Counted from the stretch's first letter, positions 10,370-22,119 are shown. The stretch is DNA of 64,000 nucleotides from Ampullaceana balthica (GCA_944989445.1 CALYLW010001219.1:219501-283500); one strand, 5' to 3'. Notes: generated by a model from the sequence alone, not told the origin. Program-made: numbers and translations.

Positions 10370-10740
10370 CACCTACCCTGATATGTGCAGTCTGCCTCCG
10401 GGGCAATGCTCAAAAACTTGCATTCTCTGGCTTTCCGCTCACACAAGAAGCGCTCGCGAGCTCTTTATTTTTTTCCTTCTCCTTTTTAAAATTATTTTTC
10501 TTCTTTCCTTTCGACCCTTAGTGTCGCGGGACCATACTTCGTCAATTAGCCACCTTTGAGTTCTCATTGCAACACCATCGCACAAGAACGTCTCGCTGCG
10601 CCAGAGTGCGCATGCGCTTTGCTCGCCGTGGCACTTCCTACCGCACCCCCGGGGCCCTGTTTACTCTCTTTTAATCCCGCGGACCACCTGTTTATTTGTA
10701 CTCACGCCCAGGAGGCGGGCGGGGGGAGCCGCGGATAAAC
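10370..10740. promoter_or_regulatory. GC-rich block with NRF1-type palindrome
   Basis: This block has more G+C and CpG than most of the window. It contains TGCGCATGCGC near 10608-10618, the consensus palindrome bound by NRF1-type factors at CpG-island promoters in animals. A 60-codon frame at 10556-10738 crosses it without a recognised domain. Whether a transcript starts here is inference only. Confidence 0.3.
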
Positions 10741-11116
10741 AATTGTGTGTCTTTGTGGAGTAAAGGCCATCACTACCCTGAGGTACATGGTGGAGCGCAC
10801 GACGACTGAACTGGATTCTGGTGGGGTAGAATACTGCCATTGACCAAATTTCACTAATTTATTGCATGACCTTTAGTTGCGTTAAAAAAAACAAAAAAAC
10901 AACTACAACGAATCTCCACCTACCCACCGGACCAATGTATTGTTTGAAAATTAAGATTTTTTTTCAATTATATCGTCCTATCGACAAATCAATTAAAACT
11001 TTTTTTAGAGTTGTGCGGAGGTCTGTTGCTATTACTCATTTTATTACACCGGTGAACGCATTTAAAAAGGACAAAATCTTGTCTGCTCCTGACTATTAAG
11101 CATGATGTGGTAGTAG
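10741..11116. other. Unassigned sequence
   Basis: No recognised element; a 77-codon frame at 10866-11099 is Lys/Thr/Phe-rich without motif. Confidence 0.5.
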
Positions 11117-11253
11117 GTCGAGGAAAAGGACCTGCAGCTGCTAGGCGTCCACGCAGAGAGGTGGGAGCCCGCTGCTGATCGGTGTGACTGGAAGAAAGTC
11201 ATCGGGCAGGCCAGGACCCTACACCGGCTGTAGTGCCAATGATGATGATGATG
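11117..11253 (+). mobile_element. LINE 3' end: ORF2 C-terminus plus (GAT)n tail
   Basis: A frame ending at TAG 11231-11233 reads DLQLLGVHAERWEPAADR and DWKKVIGQARTLHRL. Such a short charged terminus followed at once by a GAT repeat (11239-11253) is typical of non-LTR elements with microsatellite-like tails. Upstream the frame meets stop codons (TAG TAG at 11111-11116), so only the last 35-40 codons survive. It is a different family from the LINE at 2092-3964, whose tail is TAG repeats. Confidence 0.6.
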
Positions 11254-12419
11254 AGAAGTGAGTCGAGTTTGCTGGTTCCTAATCTGGAGACTGGTTTACA
11301 AATAGTATTTACTTTTATAACTGTGGGACACTGAAAATGGGATCATACCCGATATATTTTACTCCTTCCCGTGTTTTTCAGAGTTACAATTCTTTACTGA
11401 GAAGGACATTGCAAACTGCAGTTTATAGTCCGAGTAGACTTCAACCAGAAACGAGCTGTATGAAAAGTTTGTGAGCAGATCACTTTTACGTTATGTGGTA
11501 TACGTATATTTCAACAAGCCTCCCCAAATGCACCCTATAATGTTCGTTAGCCCGAGTACTAAATAACAAACGCGTGTGAAAATGTGCCCAGAATTATTTT
11601 TGTTCCCCAAACACAGATGTTAGATTATCCTTACAGAAATTTAAAATGAAGCGCGGCGTCGGTAAGATATAGCCACGCAGCCACGCAGCCGCGCAGCTTA
11701 AAAGGAGACATTGGCATCCCCCCTCCCACGCCCCAACATTCCCGGCACACGCCAGCCCCGTATCACACGGAAAGGTGATCGCCACGCACGCCAAGTCCGT
11801 CTCACCTTCCAGCAAACCACTCAAACAACCACCTTGCTCGCGGGGGCCACACCTGCAGAAAATGCCTGCACAAGAATTACAAGTGGAGTAGAGTCTTTGT
11901 AAGACTATAATCTTATTCTCGTGTTCCCTTCTCCTCTCCCGGTCTCTAATTTTTTTTGGCCAGCTTTCACGTCGTTGGTGCGTGCCTCACTTAGATCTGT
12001 TGCTTCTGATGATGTTTTGGGGCGCTGCTCGGTAGTCTGTGATGTGTGGGGCGCTGCCCCCAAGTTCTGTCGTGCACAAAGATCCCCCATGGAGAGCTAC
12101 CACATTCCCGATGAGCGCAGTCCCCCTACAATCATCCAATGAAAAATATATTAAAAAATGAAAGCCCCCCCCCTTTTCCCCGCAACACTTTGCGAGGCAG
12201 AGCAGTTCTCTCTATAAGCTTGATATTCAGGCCAAGGGCGTTATGTCTGGGGGTCCGGGTGGGGGGGGCGCATTACGCCCCAGGGGTGAGTTGGCGTGAC
12301 GTTAAAATAGCCAAAATTAGCATAAGAAAACAAGTCGTATGTTTTGATGTGTCCAAACAAGGTGAACGGTTCAATCTCGAGACGTAGACAGGGAGTGTTG
12401 CGTAAAGAAAATTAATTAG
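11254..12419. other. Unassigned sequence
   Basis: Short frames at 11711-11902 and 11921-12142 lack motifs. A small direct repeat of CCACGCAG occurs at 11673-11690. No gene recognised. Confidence 0.5.
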
Positions 12420-13110
12420 ACAAGTTCTCTTATGAACTTGGTGGTTAGATAGGTGCCCTCTAATATAACTAGGTAGGTGCTCTAAGGGAGTAGATGGATA
12501 GGTGCCCTATAAACGCAAGTAGGACGTCAAAAAGAGGGGATGGGTAGACGCCTTATAATCTTAGCTTGTTAGGGTGATTTTTGGTAGTGTATGGATAGGG
12601 GCTCTTTAAACTTTACTTAGTAGGTGCTCTATAGGAGTGAATGTATCGGTGCCCTATAATCTTACCTAAGTAAGTGCTCTATGGCACTGGGTGGACTAAT
12701 GCCCTTTAAACTTAACAAGTAGGTGCTCTATAGGAGTGAATGGATCGGTGCCCTATAATCTTACCTAAGTAGGTGCTCTATGGCACTGGGTGGACTAATT
12801 CCCTTTAAACTTAACAAGTAGGTGATCTATAGGAGTGAATGGATCGGTGCCCTATAATCTTACCTAAGTAGGTGCTCTATGGCACTGGATGGACTAATGC
12901 CCTTTAAACTTAACAAGTAGGTGCTCTTTAGGACTGGGTGGATAGGTGCCTTATAATCTTAACAAGGTATAGTTGCTCGCATAAAGTTTATAGATAGGTG
13001 CCATATAATCTTCACTAGTGGGCGGTGTTTAGGACTAGGCCGAAAGACGCGTTGTTAACTTTATAGATGGTTATACTTAAGTTATAATCCACCTTTAGTT
13101 AATCTATAGG
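12420..13110. repeat. Compound minisatellite, about 48-bp half-units in a 96-bp unit
   Basis: Units contain AGGTGCTCTATAGGAGTG, GGATCGGTGCCCTATAATC and GGCACTGGGTGGACTAATG. Between about 12615 and 12930 two distinct halves alternate, giving three fairly exact units of about 96 bp; on either side only diverged 45-50 bp copies remain. This suggests an old array in which a dimer was recently amplified. Confidence 0.9.
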
Positions 13111-13798
13111 TGCTTTATAAACTTAACTTTTTGTTTTGGTTTCGTACTGCTGTTTATATTTTTGCTTGTTCGCTGACGAAGGCTTTTCGCCGAAACTTTG
13201 GTTGTTCTTTGGCGTCCTGTCGGGCTCACGCATGTCCTACTTTATATAACATTAAAAAAAACAACAGCCTGATTGCAGTCCCCACACTTCTTATTCCCCT
13301 TGAGTACACCGCCAGAAGTCCAAACTATTTTACAGACGTCTCCGACATATACTCAAAGAATCGTCACCGCTGGGGGGTTTCTATCAGCAAATGTGGAGTG
13401 GGGCGCCTTGTGTGTGTGATAGGGAGCGCCCACCCCCAGAGGCAACATTAGCATCTGAGCGGAGCAGTTGACAGCGCTAAGGCCGACAGAAGCCCCCCGC
13501 GGGGATTTCGCCGAGACCGTCCTCCCAAGCCACACTAGAGAATAGGCTATTTAAATGTTAATTGATTTTAACCCATTTCCACTACCTCCCCCCCCCAACC
13601 CCAACCGCTTTTTTTCTTCTTCTTTGCTCCGAGTCTCTCGCCTGCGCTCGATTTTCTTGTATCCGGGGATCGGGGCAAAGGGCCAGATATCATTTGTGAA
13701 AAAATGTCTTAAAGTTACAACCTCTGAATGGTCTTAAGTTATGGCTCACGAGAGAGGGTCACGCCTGCAGACAATTAATTGAAGAGCAAAAAGCAATA

Positions 13799-13800
<2 letters not shown>
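13111..13800. other. Unassigned sequence
   Basis: A 113-codon frame at 13110-13451 begins in the degraded edge of the minisatellite and shows no domain. A C-run lies at about 13588. Confidence 0.5.

Positions 13801-13871
<71 letters not shown>
13801..13871. repeat. (TG)n(AG)n microsatellite
   Basis: About 28 TG units followed by about 6 AG units. Confidence 0.97.
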
Positions 13872-16239
13872 TAACCAACTGTGCTTTCAACGCATGTCTT
13901 TCGGTCAAAAACCCAGTTTTCTGTTAGTCAAAAATATTTCCAATATCTCTCGTATGTGTTACAGCAATAACACTGTCACATCTGATTAACATAAATTTGT
14001 GACGTAAGGTCACGTGTACAAGAGACGCGGGAAGAAAGGAGCATTTCTATTGGTTGAAAGTGTTGGGCGAACAGTTGTGTGTAGACTTCCGACAGGGAAG
14101 CATGGATAGTGAATAACTCAAGATTTCCACGTTATATTACCTCAAATGATTCTTATGTGTACAATATATATGTATATTAAAGTTGTTTTGGATAAACGAA
14201 TTCTTCAGTGAATTATTGTGCACAAGATTAATTACTGTGAGAACGCCTACATAAAAGAGAAATATAAAGTTATATCGTTACAAACACATCTTTCCTGTTA
14301 ATAAATCGTCGACTCTTGCTCTGATATTAAAGAAAGCTGTACTTGTCACTTATACAGCAAAAATATAAATTACTACCCCTTTTACTTCTTGATTTCTAAT
14401 CGAGGCCTCCCCCCCCTCCCTTTCCCACGAAGTTTTGTTCCTTGTTCTAAATGTTGTTGTTTTACTCTAAAGTCTCATATTGCAACAATAACCTGCTGAG
14501 TAAACTTTATATTTTCTTATTGATACTATTGTTTCCCCTCCTCTCTAATCCATCACTGTCTGGGGCCTGTCTTCGTGTAACTGTCCTATTTCAGCATCCC
14601 TGAACCAACCCCCCCCCCACACACACAAACACAAACACACATTGGGCCACTATGATCATTCCTCCCACCAGTCTCATAGATAAAATATACCCCAAAACTG
14701 TCCAAGAAATTGTATAGGCTATTTTTAGACCCTGGAGCCTCTAAACCAGCATTCGCTTTATTATTTATTATTATTTTTTTTTGGTTGCTCAACTCATCAC
14801 GCCTCGACGTGAAGGGGACGTCATTTTGAGATTTGTATTTGGTTTAAAGATTATGCTCTTTCAGAGATGTTGTGCCAATATCGCCATTTTTTTTCCAATT
14901 TGTATAAAAAAATTTAAAAGAAGACTTCATTTGTTTAGTTATTTTGTTAATTACATTTTCCATTCAACAAAAAGCGCTTCTCAAATCTTTGTATCTTAAA
15001 ATATTTGTTCCCCCCCTCCTGCATTAAGGTTATGTCTTAAATTATTTTTGCATTATGTTTATTTCACGTATTATTTCGTCTTTTTCGAAATAATGGGATA
15101 GTGGTGGATTAGTTATTTTGTTTGTTTGTTTTTTGAAACCGAAAGTATTATCACATGTTTATATATTTCGATATTTTTGTGTTATTTACGTAAGGTGTGA
15201 TCTGCATAGTTCATAACAAAGTGCGTAAAATAATGGTGTGTAAATATAAGCTTGATCGTTTCGTGCGATAAGCATTTGTTCAGTTTTAAAAAACAACAGG
15301 AACAACGACTAATTTCTGATTATTTCACCAGAGCCCTGTATATTGATTCATGTCATTTAGAAAACAAAGATAATTTATGTGTTCTAATAATAATATTGTG
15401 CTACATTATTATTTTATACCTATTTCAATGTGAGTTGACAGTGGTATTTTGGGGAGCACTAATATACTTATGTATGCTCGAAACCGAAAGAAGAGGATTT
15501 TTTTTGTTTGATGGTTCTTTCATAATTTTTTAAAAATTAAATTGATATTTGAGTTGTGTATGAGTGTGTATGGAGCTGTTTTTTTTTAAGCATCGACTAA
15601 AAATCAATATCAATATGTATGTATGGATGTATGTGTCAGTACGTTTAAAATATCAGAGTCACATCTACGTGGCATTACATTGTATTTCAGGCGTGACCAG
15701 CGTACGAACAAACTCACGATTCGTGATGAAAACAATGACGTAATGGGGGATGGACCGGTGATCGAGGAGGGTGGGGGGGGGAGGAGGGGGATGTCCTGTG
15801 CTGCCAAAAGCCGAGATCCTCTGCAACACGGACACTGAGTGGTCCCGAGACTATTCCACTGTTTGTTTATGTAATCACCAGAGCTATTCATATCCGGTCC
15901 CTCTATTGATTAAAGTGAAGGGAGGGTGGTTTGGTATAGAAAGGGAGGGAAGGGAGGGGAGGGAGGAGGGTGGAGGAGGTGGCCTTGCCAGTACATGATG
16001 ATATTAACTGGTCGGGAAAGTACCGAGCTGTGAGCGGGGGCGTTGTATATTTGATACCATCAAATTCTCAGACTGGTCAACCAAAAGTTAATGTCTGTAT
16101 CTGATAAAATATCGTCACGTGTGCATAGGGCTTGTCATTTCATGGAGGTAATCTATTTATATAATATTACGCCAGTACATGAGGATTTTTGTCGGGAACA
16201 TACCGAGCTGCGAGCAAGGGCGATATTTAATATACATGT
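13872..16239. other. Unassigned AT-rich sequence, 2.4 kb
   Basis: Frames of 60-93 codons occur on both strands (for example 15252-15533) but have no recognised motif. G-rich patches lie at 15768-15790 and 15920-15980. CAAACACAAACACAC-type repeats lie near 14625. I see no transposon ends here. Confidence 0.5.
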
Positions 16240-16365
16240 GCAGTGTTACCTCGGTATACGTTTGCTTTGGTATAAGTACAACTCGTTTCACGTCCTGTTT
16301 GGACGCGAAACATTTTGTTTGGTATACGACCTTTGTTTGATATACGACCCTCATGCTAGAACTTG
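16240..16365. mobile_element. Possible pogo/Tigger-like MITE remnant
   Basis: CAGTGTTACCTCGGTATACG at 16241 has the form CAGT-N-ACCTCG-TATA typical of pogo/Tigger termini, and internal copies of GGTATACGAC and GATATACGAC lie at 16320-16350. I could not find a clean matching right end or a TA duplication. Confidence 0.35.
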
Positions 16366-16368
16366 AAT

Positions 16369-16570
16369 GGGGTCGTCCATAAATGACGTCACGCGATTTT
16401 GGCAGATTCCCACCCCCTCCCTCGTCACACGTCGTCACAAAAAGTTAGCGCCTCCCCTCAAATATGACATTAAGTTTCGCCCCTTCCACAACCCCAATAA
16501 AAGCCTTATTTCTTATCTGAAAATTAGAATTTTCAAATCACTTTAATGTCATTTAAGTATGTATTTAGTC
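16369..16570 (+). mobile_element. Tourist/PIF-Harbinger-like MITE, truncated copy
   Basis: Starts GGGGTCGTCCATAAATGACG, continues CGTCACACGTCGTCACAAAA, and further in contains TCATTTAAGTATGTATTTAG, which matches the interior of the full copy at 48088-48503 read in reverse. The second half and right terminal repeat are missing. Confidence 0.7.
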
Positions 16571-16666
16571 AAGTATATAAATGAAACACACGGACATGTC
16601 ATCTGAAGTCTGTATGAGTTGCACGGCAATTAAAAAAGCATCTTCATCAGCGAACAAAACAAACAA

Positions 16667-16868
16667 CCGGTGCCGGATTTAGATTTGATAAGGCCCTAAG
16701 TTACTTGAGATATGGGGCCCTTTATATAAGTCCAGATATTCTATGTCACTGCAAAATATGACAATTGGTAAATCGGACAAATTTGTTTTGGGGGACTCCC
16801 TAAGAAAAAAAAAGGGGGGGGGGTGCCCTAAACTATAGCTTGTGAGCCTATACGTATCTCCGGCACTG
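16667..16868. mobile_element. Short terminal-repeat element (TGCCGGATTTAG)
   Basis: The left end reads CCGGTGCCGGATTTAGA and the right end, on the minus strand, CAGTGCCGGAGATACG, an imperfect inverted repeat of about 14 bp bounding roughly 200 bp. AAGGCCCTAAG and GGTGCCCTAAAC also echo each other inside. No clear target duplication, so the superfamily is open; CAGTGCCGG ends are common in hAT-type MITEs. Confidence 0.5.
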
Positions 16869-16980
16869 TGAACAGCACCTCAACTTAGATTTGTCAAATG
16901 TGGTGGAGAGCTACATGAACAGTTAGATGCAAATTTCTCAGTGTCCAGCACTAATCCCACCACATACTACCTTACGCCTG

Positions 16981-17335
16981 CAGTGGCGTAGCCAGGGTGA
17001 GTGTTGCATGGGGTGTATCAATTAAATCAGAACCCTCATATTTTGTAGTAGCTAAGAAGACAAATAGTAAAATCATAGAAAAAAAAGCAGTGTTGTTTGA
17101 GATAAGAAGGTAGCGAAGGGAGTGTGGTGGAGGGGGAGGTGAGTTGGGGTTCATATGACCCCGGGCGCCGAGGTAAAGGGGCGCCAAACAGGGCTTATTT
17201 CGTTATGTCTAATCAAGGTACCGTAATGTAATGACATTACCTTATATTAATTTAACACATGTAATAAATAGGAGGTGGGTTGCGTCATTTACATACTTTG
17301 TCTCTGTGTGTAGAATTATTCTAGCTACGCCTCTG
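16981..17335. mobile_element. MITE with CAGTGGCGTAGCCAG ends
   Basis: Left terminus CAGTGGCGTAGCCAG; right terminus on the minus strand CAGAGGCGTAGCTAG, 13 of 15 identical. Length 355 bp, with no transposase. A conserved internal GGGGCGCCAAA links it to the fragment at 5930-6066. I found no convincing target-site duplication. Confidence 0.7.
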
Positions 17336-18638
17336 CGAGATGAACGCCCCTTTCACACTTGTTCCAACGCTAGCCCGCTATGTCATCAAAATAAGCCATA
17401 ATGGTATGGCGCGGAGAATGAACTTTCTTCTTCTTAGTTTTCATTATATATATATTTTTTTTCCAGCCAAACTTAATATTTATTTGATTTGAATGTGCCA
17501 GGGTCTTTCAATTTAATTGTAGCTTAGAAGCACATCTGACTACTTCCATTTACTTCATACCAAAAAAACGAGGGGAAAAAACACAGAAATAAAGAAAAGA
17601 TAGGGAGTGAATAAAAAAAAAGATAAAGAGGCTTTAGGATGAGAGTGATAGAAATGGAAGGTGTGAGGGGGGCAAATCGAAAGTGCATTGACACGCCGGT
17701 TCTGCTTACTGGCGGCCATTTTGGCGTGGGAATTGTGGGCAGGCCCTAAAATGGGTCACATCCATCATACTTAAGTGCGTGACCTTGGGGACAAATTTGA
17801 TATCAACTGAAAAGCTTGCGAACAAGTTATGGTCCCCATTTCAAATAAACAGAAAATCACGAGAAATGTTTCAGTCGTCATCATGGATCTGTATCATGTC
17901 TTAGAGTTGATTACAAGTTTGTATTTTATTGTTCCAGACGATCAACTTGCACTCAACTCAATATTCGGGATGCATTGTTTGTCTTGATACCTTGAGTTTA
18001 CGTGTTTCAGATTCTAAACAAATTTTATTATGCTAGACAACCCCCCCCCCTCAACTAAAACACTGTTAAACAGCGGCGGCAGCTATTTGTTTATTGGATT
18101 ATTATTTCTAAAAAAAATATCATTAAATCCCCCCCCCCTCTTTTTTAAATCTTAACTTCAAATATATCGTTAATATTCCTTTATCCAAGTGAATGTGTAT
18201 TTTTAAAGGTTTTATTCGGCTAGCGACAAATTATCCAACGACAAAAGGTGCGTCTAACAAGAACTTCCGGAACATCAACAAAAAGATCTGGTATGTATGC
18301 GAGGAAGAGAACTGCGCTTAGAGAGTTATGTAGCAGGCTCACTGAGCTAAAAAATTATATGTAACGAGCACTCACAGAAATATATCTTTTGGAGTAATAC
18401 ACAACCAGTTCAAAAAGAGAACCATTGGCTTCGATGGCAATTCATTTCAATGCCACTGCATGCTTTGGGGTGGGGGGGGGGCAGTGGTTTATAGGTACAG
18501 GTCAAAGTCAACTGTCTCCCAGGTTTGGAGAATCTGGATGCACGTCAAGAAAACGAACGCACCGGTAACTTCATAGAATGCGTGTAGACTATGCGTGTAG
18601 ATACTGGACAACATTCGATTTTTTACAGACAGTAACTC
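17336..18638. other. Unassigned sequence
   Basis: C-runs at about 18041 and 18129; a G-run at about 18472-18481. No frame or element recognised. Confidence 0.5.
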
Positions 18639-18885
18639 AGGGGCCGTCCATAAAGTACGTCACACTCCAGAGGGGGGAGGGGGTGTAAGAAAGTATGACA
18701 GTTTGTGACAGGAGGGAGGGGGGGGGGTTTCCAGCCATGTGTGACGTCACTGTGTTTTATATTAAATTTTAATTATTTTGTTAATAAAAACCACAATTTT
18801 TGTTCAAAAGTGTAACGTACTTTAGGGGGGAGGGGTCCGAGATTTGTGACAGCTTGTGACGAGGGGGATGGGGGAGGTTCAAGGT
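18639..18885. mobile_element. Tourist/PIF-Harbinger-like MITE, truncated at a satellite
   Basis: Starts GGGGCCGTCCATAAAGTACG and follows the 38794-39067 copy (reverse-complemented) closely, including GTGTAAGAAAGTATGACAG and AACGTACTTTAGGGGGG. Alignment ends near 18885, about 45 bp before the expected right terminus. Diverged 35-bp satellite sequence begins there, so the missing end was lost at or near the satellite boundary. Confidence 0.8.
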
Positions 18886-19042
18886 TAAATCATAAGAGAG
18901 CAGAAAATGTCTTTTGAATGGTATGTAATAGGAACATGACTGTGTGAGATTATATGAGAGTAGAACTATTCTGTTTGAGAGTAACAAATTGTTAGAGTAA
19001 AAATAAGTGGTAGCTACGGGGGAGAGTGCACTTTGAAGGATT
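18886..19042. repeat. Degenerate left edge of the 35-bp satellite
   Basis: Loose copies with ATATGAGAGTAGAACTATTC and neighbouring GAGAGTAA/GTAGAAC motifs at about 30-40 bp spacing. Confidence 0.5.
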
Positions 19043-19579
19043 GAACATGCATGTTCTGGGTAGATCATATGAAAGTAGAACATGCATGTTCTGGGTAGAT
19101 CATATGAAAGTAGAACATGCATGTTCTGGGTAGATCATATGAAAGTAGAACATGCATGTTCTGGGTAGATCATATGAAAGTAGAACATGCATGTTCTGGG
19201 TAGATCATATGAAAGTAGAACATGCATGTTCTGGGTAGATCATATGAAAGTAGAACATGCATGTTCTGGGTAGATCATATGAAAGTAGAACATGCATGTT
19301 CTGGGTAGATCATATGAAAGTAGAACATGCATGTTCTGGGTAGATCATATGAAAGTAGAACATGCATGTTCTGGGTAGATCATATGAAAGTAGAACATGC
19401 ATGTTCTGGGTAGATCATATGAAAGTAGAACATGCATGTTCTGGGTAGATCATATGAATGTAGAACATGCATGTTCTGGGTAGATCATATGAATGTAGAA
19501 CATGCATGTTCTGGGTAGATCATATGAATGTAGAACATGCATGTTCTGGGTAGATCATATGAATGTAGAACATGCATGA
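19043..19579. repeat. 35-bp satellite, subfamily A
   Basis: About 15 copies of a 35-bp unit containing GTAGAACATGCATGTTCTGG and GTAGATCATATGAAA. Each unit contains the 12-bp palindrome AACATGCATGTT. The last four units carry GAATG in place of GAAAG. A 113-codon minus-strand frame crosses the left part only because the unit lacks stops in that frame. Confidence 0.97.
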
Positions 19580-19624
19580 TTAAGAGTGAATACTATGAAT
19601 TGCACGTTTAGTGTAGATTATTTG
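19580..19624. repeat. Transition between satellite subfamilies
   Basis: Diverged copies (GATTAAGAGTGAATACTATG) separating the two homogeneous arrays. Confidence 0.6.
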
Positions 19625-20510
19625 TTAAGGGTAGGTAATATGAAAGTAGATCATGCATGATTAAGGTAGGTAATATGAAAGTAGATCATGCATGATTAAG
19701 GTAGGTAATATGAAAGTAGATCATGCATGTTTAAGGTAGGTAATATGAAAGTAGATCATGCATGTTTAAGGTAGGTAATATGAAAGTAGATCATGCATGT
19801 TTAAGGTAGGTAATATGAAAGTAGATCATGCATGTTTAAGGTAGGTAATATGAAAGTAGATCATGCATGATTAAGGTAGGTAATATGAAAGTAGATCATG
19901 CATGTTTAAGGTAGGTAATATGAAAGTAGATCATGCATGTTTAAGGTAGGTAATATGAAAGTAGATCATGCATGTTTAAGGTAGGTAATATGAAAGTAGA
20001 TCATGCATGTTTAAGGTAGGTAATATGAAAGTAGATCATGCATGATTAAGGTAGGTAATATGAAAGTAGATCATGCATGTTTAAGGTAGGTAATATGAAA
20101 GTAGATCATGCATGTTTAAGGTAGGTAATATGAAAGTAGATCATGCATGATTAAGGTAGGTAATATGAAAGTAGATCATGCATGTTTAAGGTAGGTAATA
20201 TGAAAGTAGATCATGCATGTTTAAGGTAGGTAATATGAAAGTAGATCATGCATGTTTAAGGTAGGTAATATGAAAGTAGATCATGCATGTTTAAGGTAGG
20301 TAATATGAAAGTAGATCATGCATGTTTAAGGTAGGTAATATGAAAGTAGATCATGCATGTTTAAGGTAGGTAATATGAAAGTAGATCATGCATGTTTAAG
20401 GTAGGTAATATGAAAGTAGATCATGCATGTTTAAGGTAGGTAATATGAAAGTAGATCATGCATGTTTAAGGTAGGTAATATGAATGAAGAACATGCATGA
20501 TTAAGATTAG
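19625..20510. repeat. 35-bp satellite, subfamily B
   Basis: About 25 copies of a 35-bp unit containing GTAGATCATGCATGTTTAAG and GTAGGTAATATGAAA. It aligns to subfamily A over the full 35 bp with 29 identities, so both derive from one ancestral unit. Units differ mainly by CATGTTTAAG versus CATGATTAAG. The right edge decays at 20485-20510. Confidence 0.97.
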
Positions 20511-21261
20511 AAAATAACTTCCCATACGCCCAGATGCTACATTCAAATTTTATTTTAAAACAGCAAAATAAATATTGGTCAGATGTATGCGCGCCCGCGC
20601 AGCTTGAAGGGAACATTGCCCTCAACCCCAAATTATTGGCTAAGTTGAAAAAATTCTGTACTAATTAAAGATGAAATCACTTTTTAAAAATCTGTTTTAT
20701 GACGTCCGGACTGGAGACAGTATGAGTTATTCTTCTCCTCTTTCAGCACGGTGCATTTGCTTAATGGTGAGATTGTGGACCGGGAGAACTCAACGCCCCT
20801 CTTTACAAATCAGGAAGCAGACGAGAGAAAGAGAAAGCAAGAGCAGTAGAAAATAAAAAGCGCGTGAAGGATGTGCCCTAACGGTCCATAGGCCAGACAT
20901 AGATCAAGGCAGAGGAGGCGCGAGTAGTCCGGCAGACGAGCCCTGAACCCTCGTGAACCCCCCTCGATCTTTTCATCCATCTGAGCGGCCTCGCTCGATA
21001 CTTGTGGATTCGGGGAATACAGCGGTGTAAACGGCGTAACGGCATGTTACTGAAGGATTTACATGTTTGGAAGATCTGTTGTTTGGTTGTAAAGTTTGAG
21101 TTTAATGTTAGTTTTGGTGTATGGATCTAATGGTTCTTCGTAATTGTATGAGAAAATAATTACCCTTAAAAACACTCTTTAAAAACTAGTCTTATATTAA
21201 AAATGCACTAATTTTCTACTTTTTAGTCTACGCTTTTTACAGTAAGTGCAAAGCCAGCTTA
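20511..21261. other. Unassigned sequence
   Basis: A CpG-containing patch at 20585-20605 and GA-rich 20810-20860. A 61-codon frame at 20671-20856 is unrecognised. Confidence 0.5.
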
Positions 21262-21420
21262 CCTTTTGACTATAAATCCCTTATATATGAGACATAACTA
21301 AAAGTAGTGATTATGTTCAAACGCGACATGTACAGACTGAAACAGAATTATCTCCCCTGGTTTTTATCTCCCCTGGGCGCAGGGACGGTAGGGGGTGTGA
21401 ACAGTGACGGTCGGCGTCAA
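21262..21420 (+). repeat. Dispersed repeat fragment (plus-strand copy)
   Basis: TTTTGACTATAAATCCCTTA then GAGACATAACTAAAAGTA, shared with 9378-9418 (minus) and, in a variant form, 38341-38395. Followed by a doubled ATCTCCCCTGG motif at about 21350-21376. Family unknown. Confidence 0.5.
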
Positions 21421-21956
21421 CGCGTGAACTGGGCACGTGAAAAAATTATAAACAAATAGTTGGACGGACGGTTCCGATTAAACTTACAAAGCAAGCTAAT
21501 ATAAGACTAGTAATAAGGGCTGCATTTTTTTACATGAACTAACTAGTATTCATAAACTGGCAAACACTTGTTATGTTATATCCACCCACTAATTATACTT
21601 GACCTAAAGAAAATTCAAGCAAATCAATTCATAAGGATCTAAATTATTCTAACTGATCGGAAATTAGTTTTGTGCGTCCATTTAACACATTGTTTTACCA
21701 CCGGGTATACGTGATATAACTTCCTTCCCCGTATCGCACTCGTATCTTAGCCGTTAAAAAACAACCGCCCCCCCTCCTTCCAGTGAACGTAACACAATCA
21801 ACCTTTTCACTTGAGTTCCGACGGCCTCCAACGAAGCTCACCACCGCGTGACGGCCCCTGTTTTTACACCCGGACGGTTTGATTCTGTCAAATCAACCAG
21901 GCGACGTTTGGACCCACAAATGATTCGACCAATGACGATTGGACCAACATTTTCAA
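21421..21956. other. Unassigned sequence with a degenerate GACGTTTGGACC-type motif
   Basis: The part at 21890-21950 contains GACGTTTGGACC, ATTCGACC and GACGATTGGACC, similar in style to the GACGTTTCGACA/GACGATTTGAAC motifs at the edge of the repeat near 25097-25140 on the other strand. No gene recognised. Confidence 0.4.
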
Positions 21957-21958
21957 TA

Positions 21959-22117
21959 CAGTCGGACCTCCTTAAGTCGAAAACCTCCCTATATCGAATT
22001 AATTATTAGGTCCCGGAAAAACTGCTTGATTAATCTGCGCCTATTATGCCAATTTCCCTAACTCAAAAACTCCGTATGTCGATTTTTTAAAAAGTTCGAC
22101 TTATGGTGGTCCAAATG
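21959..22117. mobile_element. pogo/Tigger-like MITE with TA target duplication
   Basis: Left end CAGTCGGACCTCCTTAAGTC; right end on the minus strand CATTTGGACCACCATAAGTC; 19 of the first 23 positions match. TA lies on both sides (21957-21958 and 22118-22119). Length 159 bp. The CAGTCGGACCTC start and TA target are those of the pogo/Tigger branch of Tc1/mariner. Confidence 0.75.
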
Positions 22118-22119
22118 TA

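Noticed and set aside
13804..13989. Frame starting with repeated C-V residues
   Set aside because: Translation of (TG)n.
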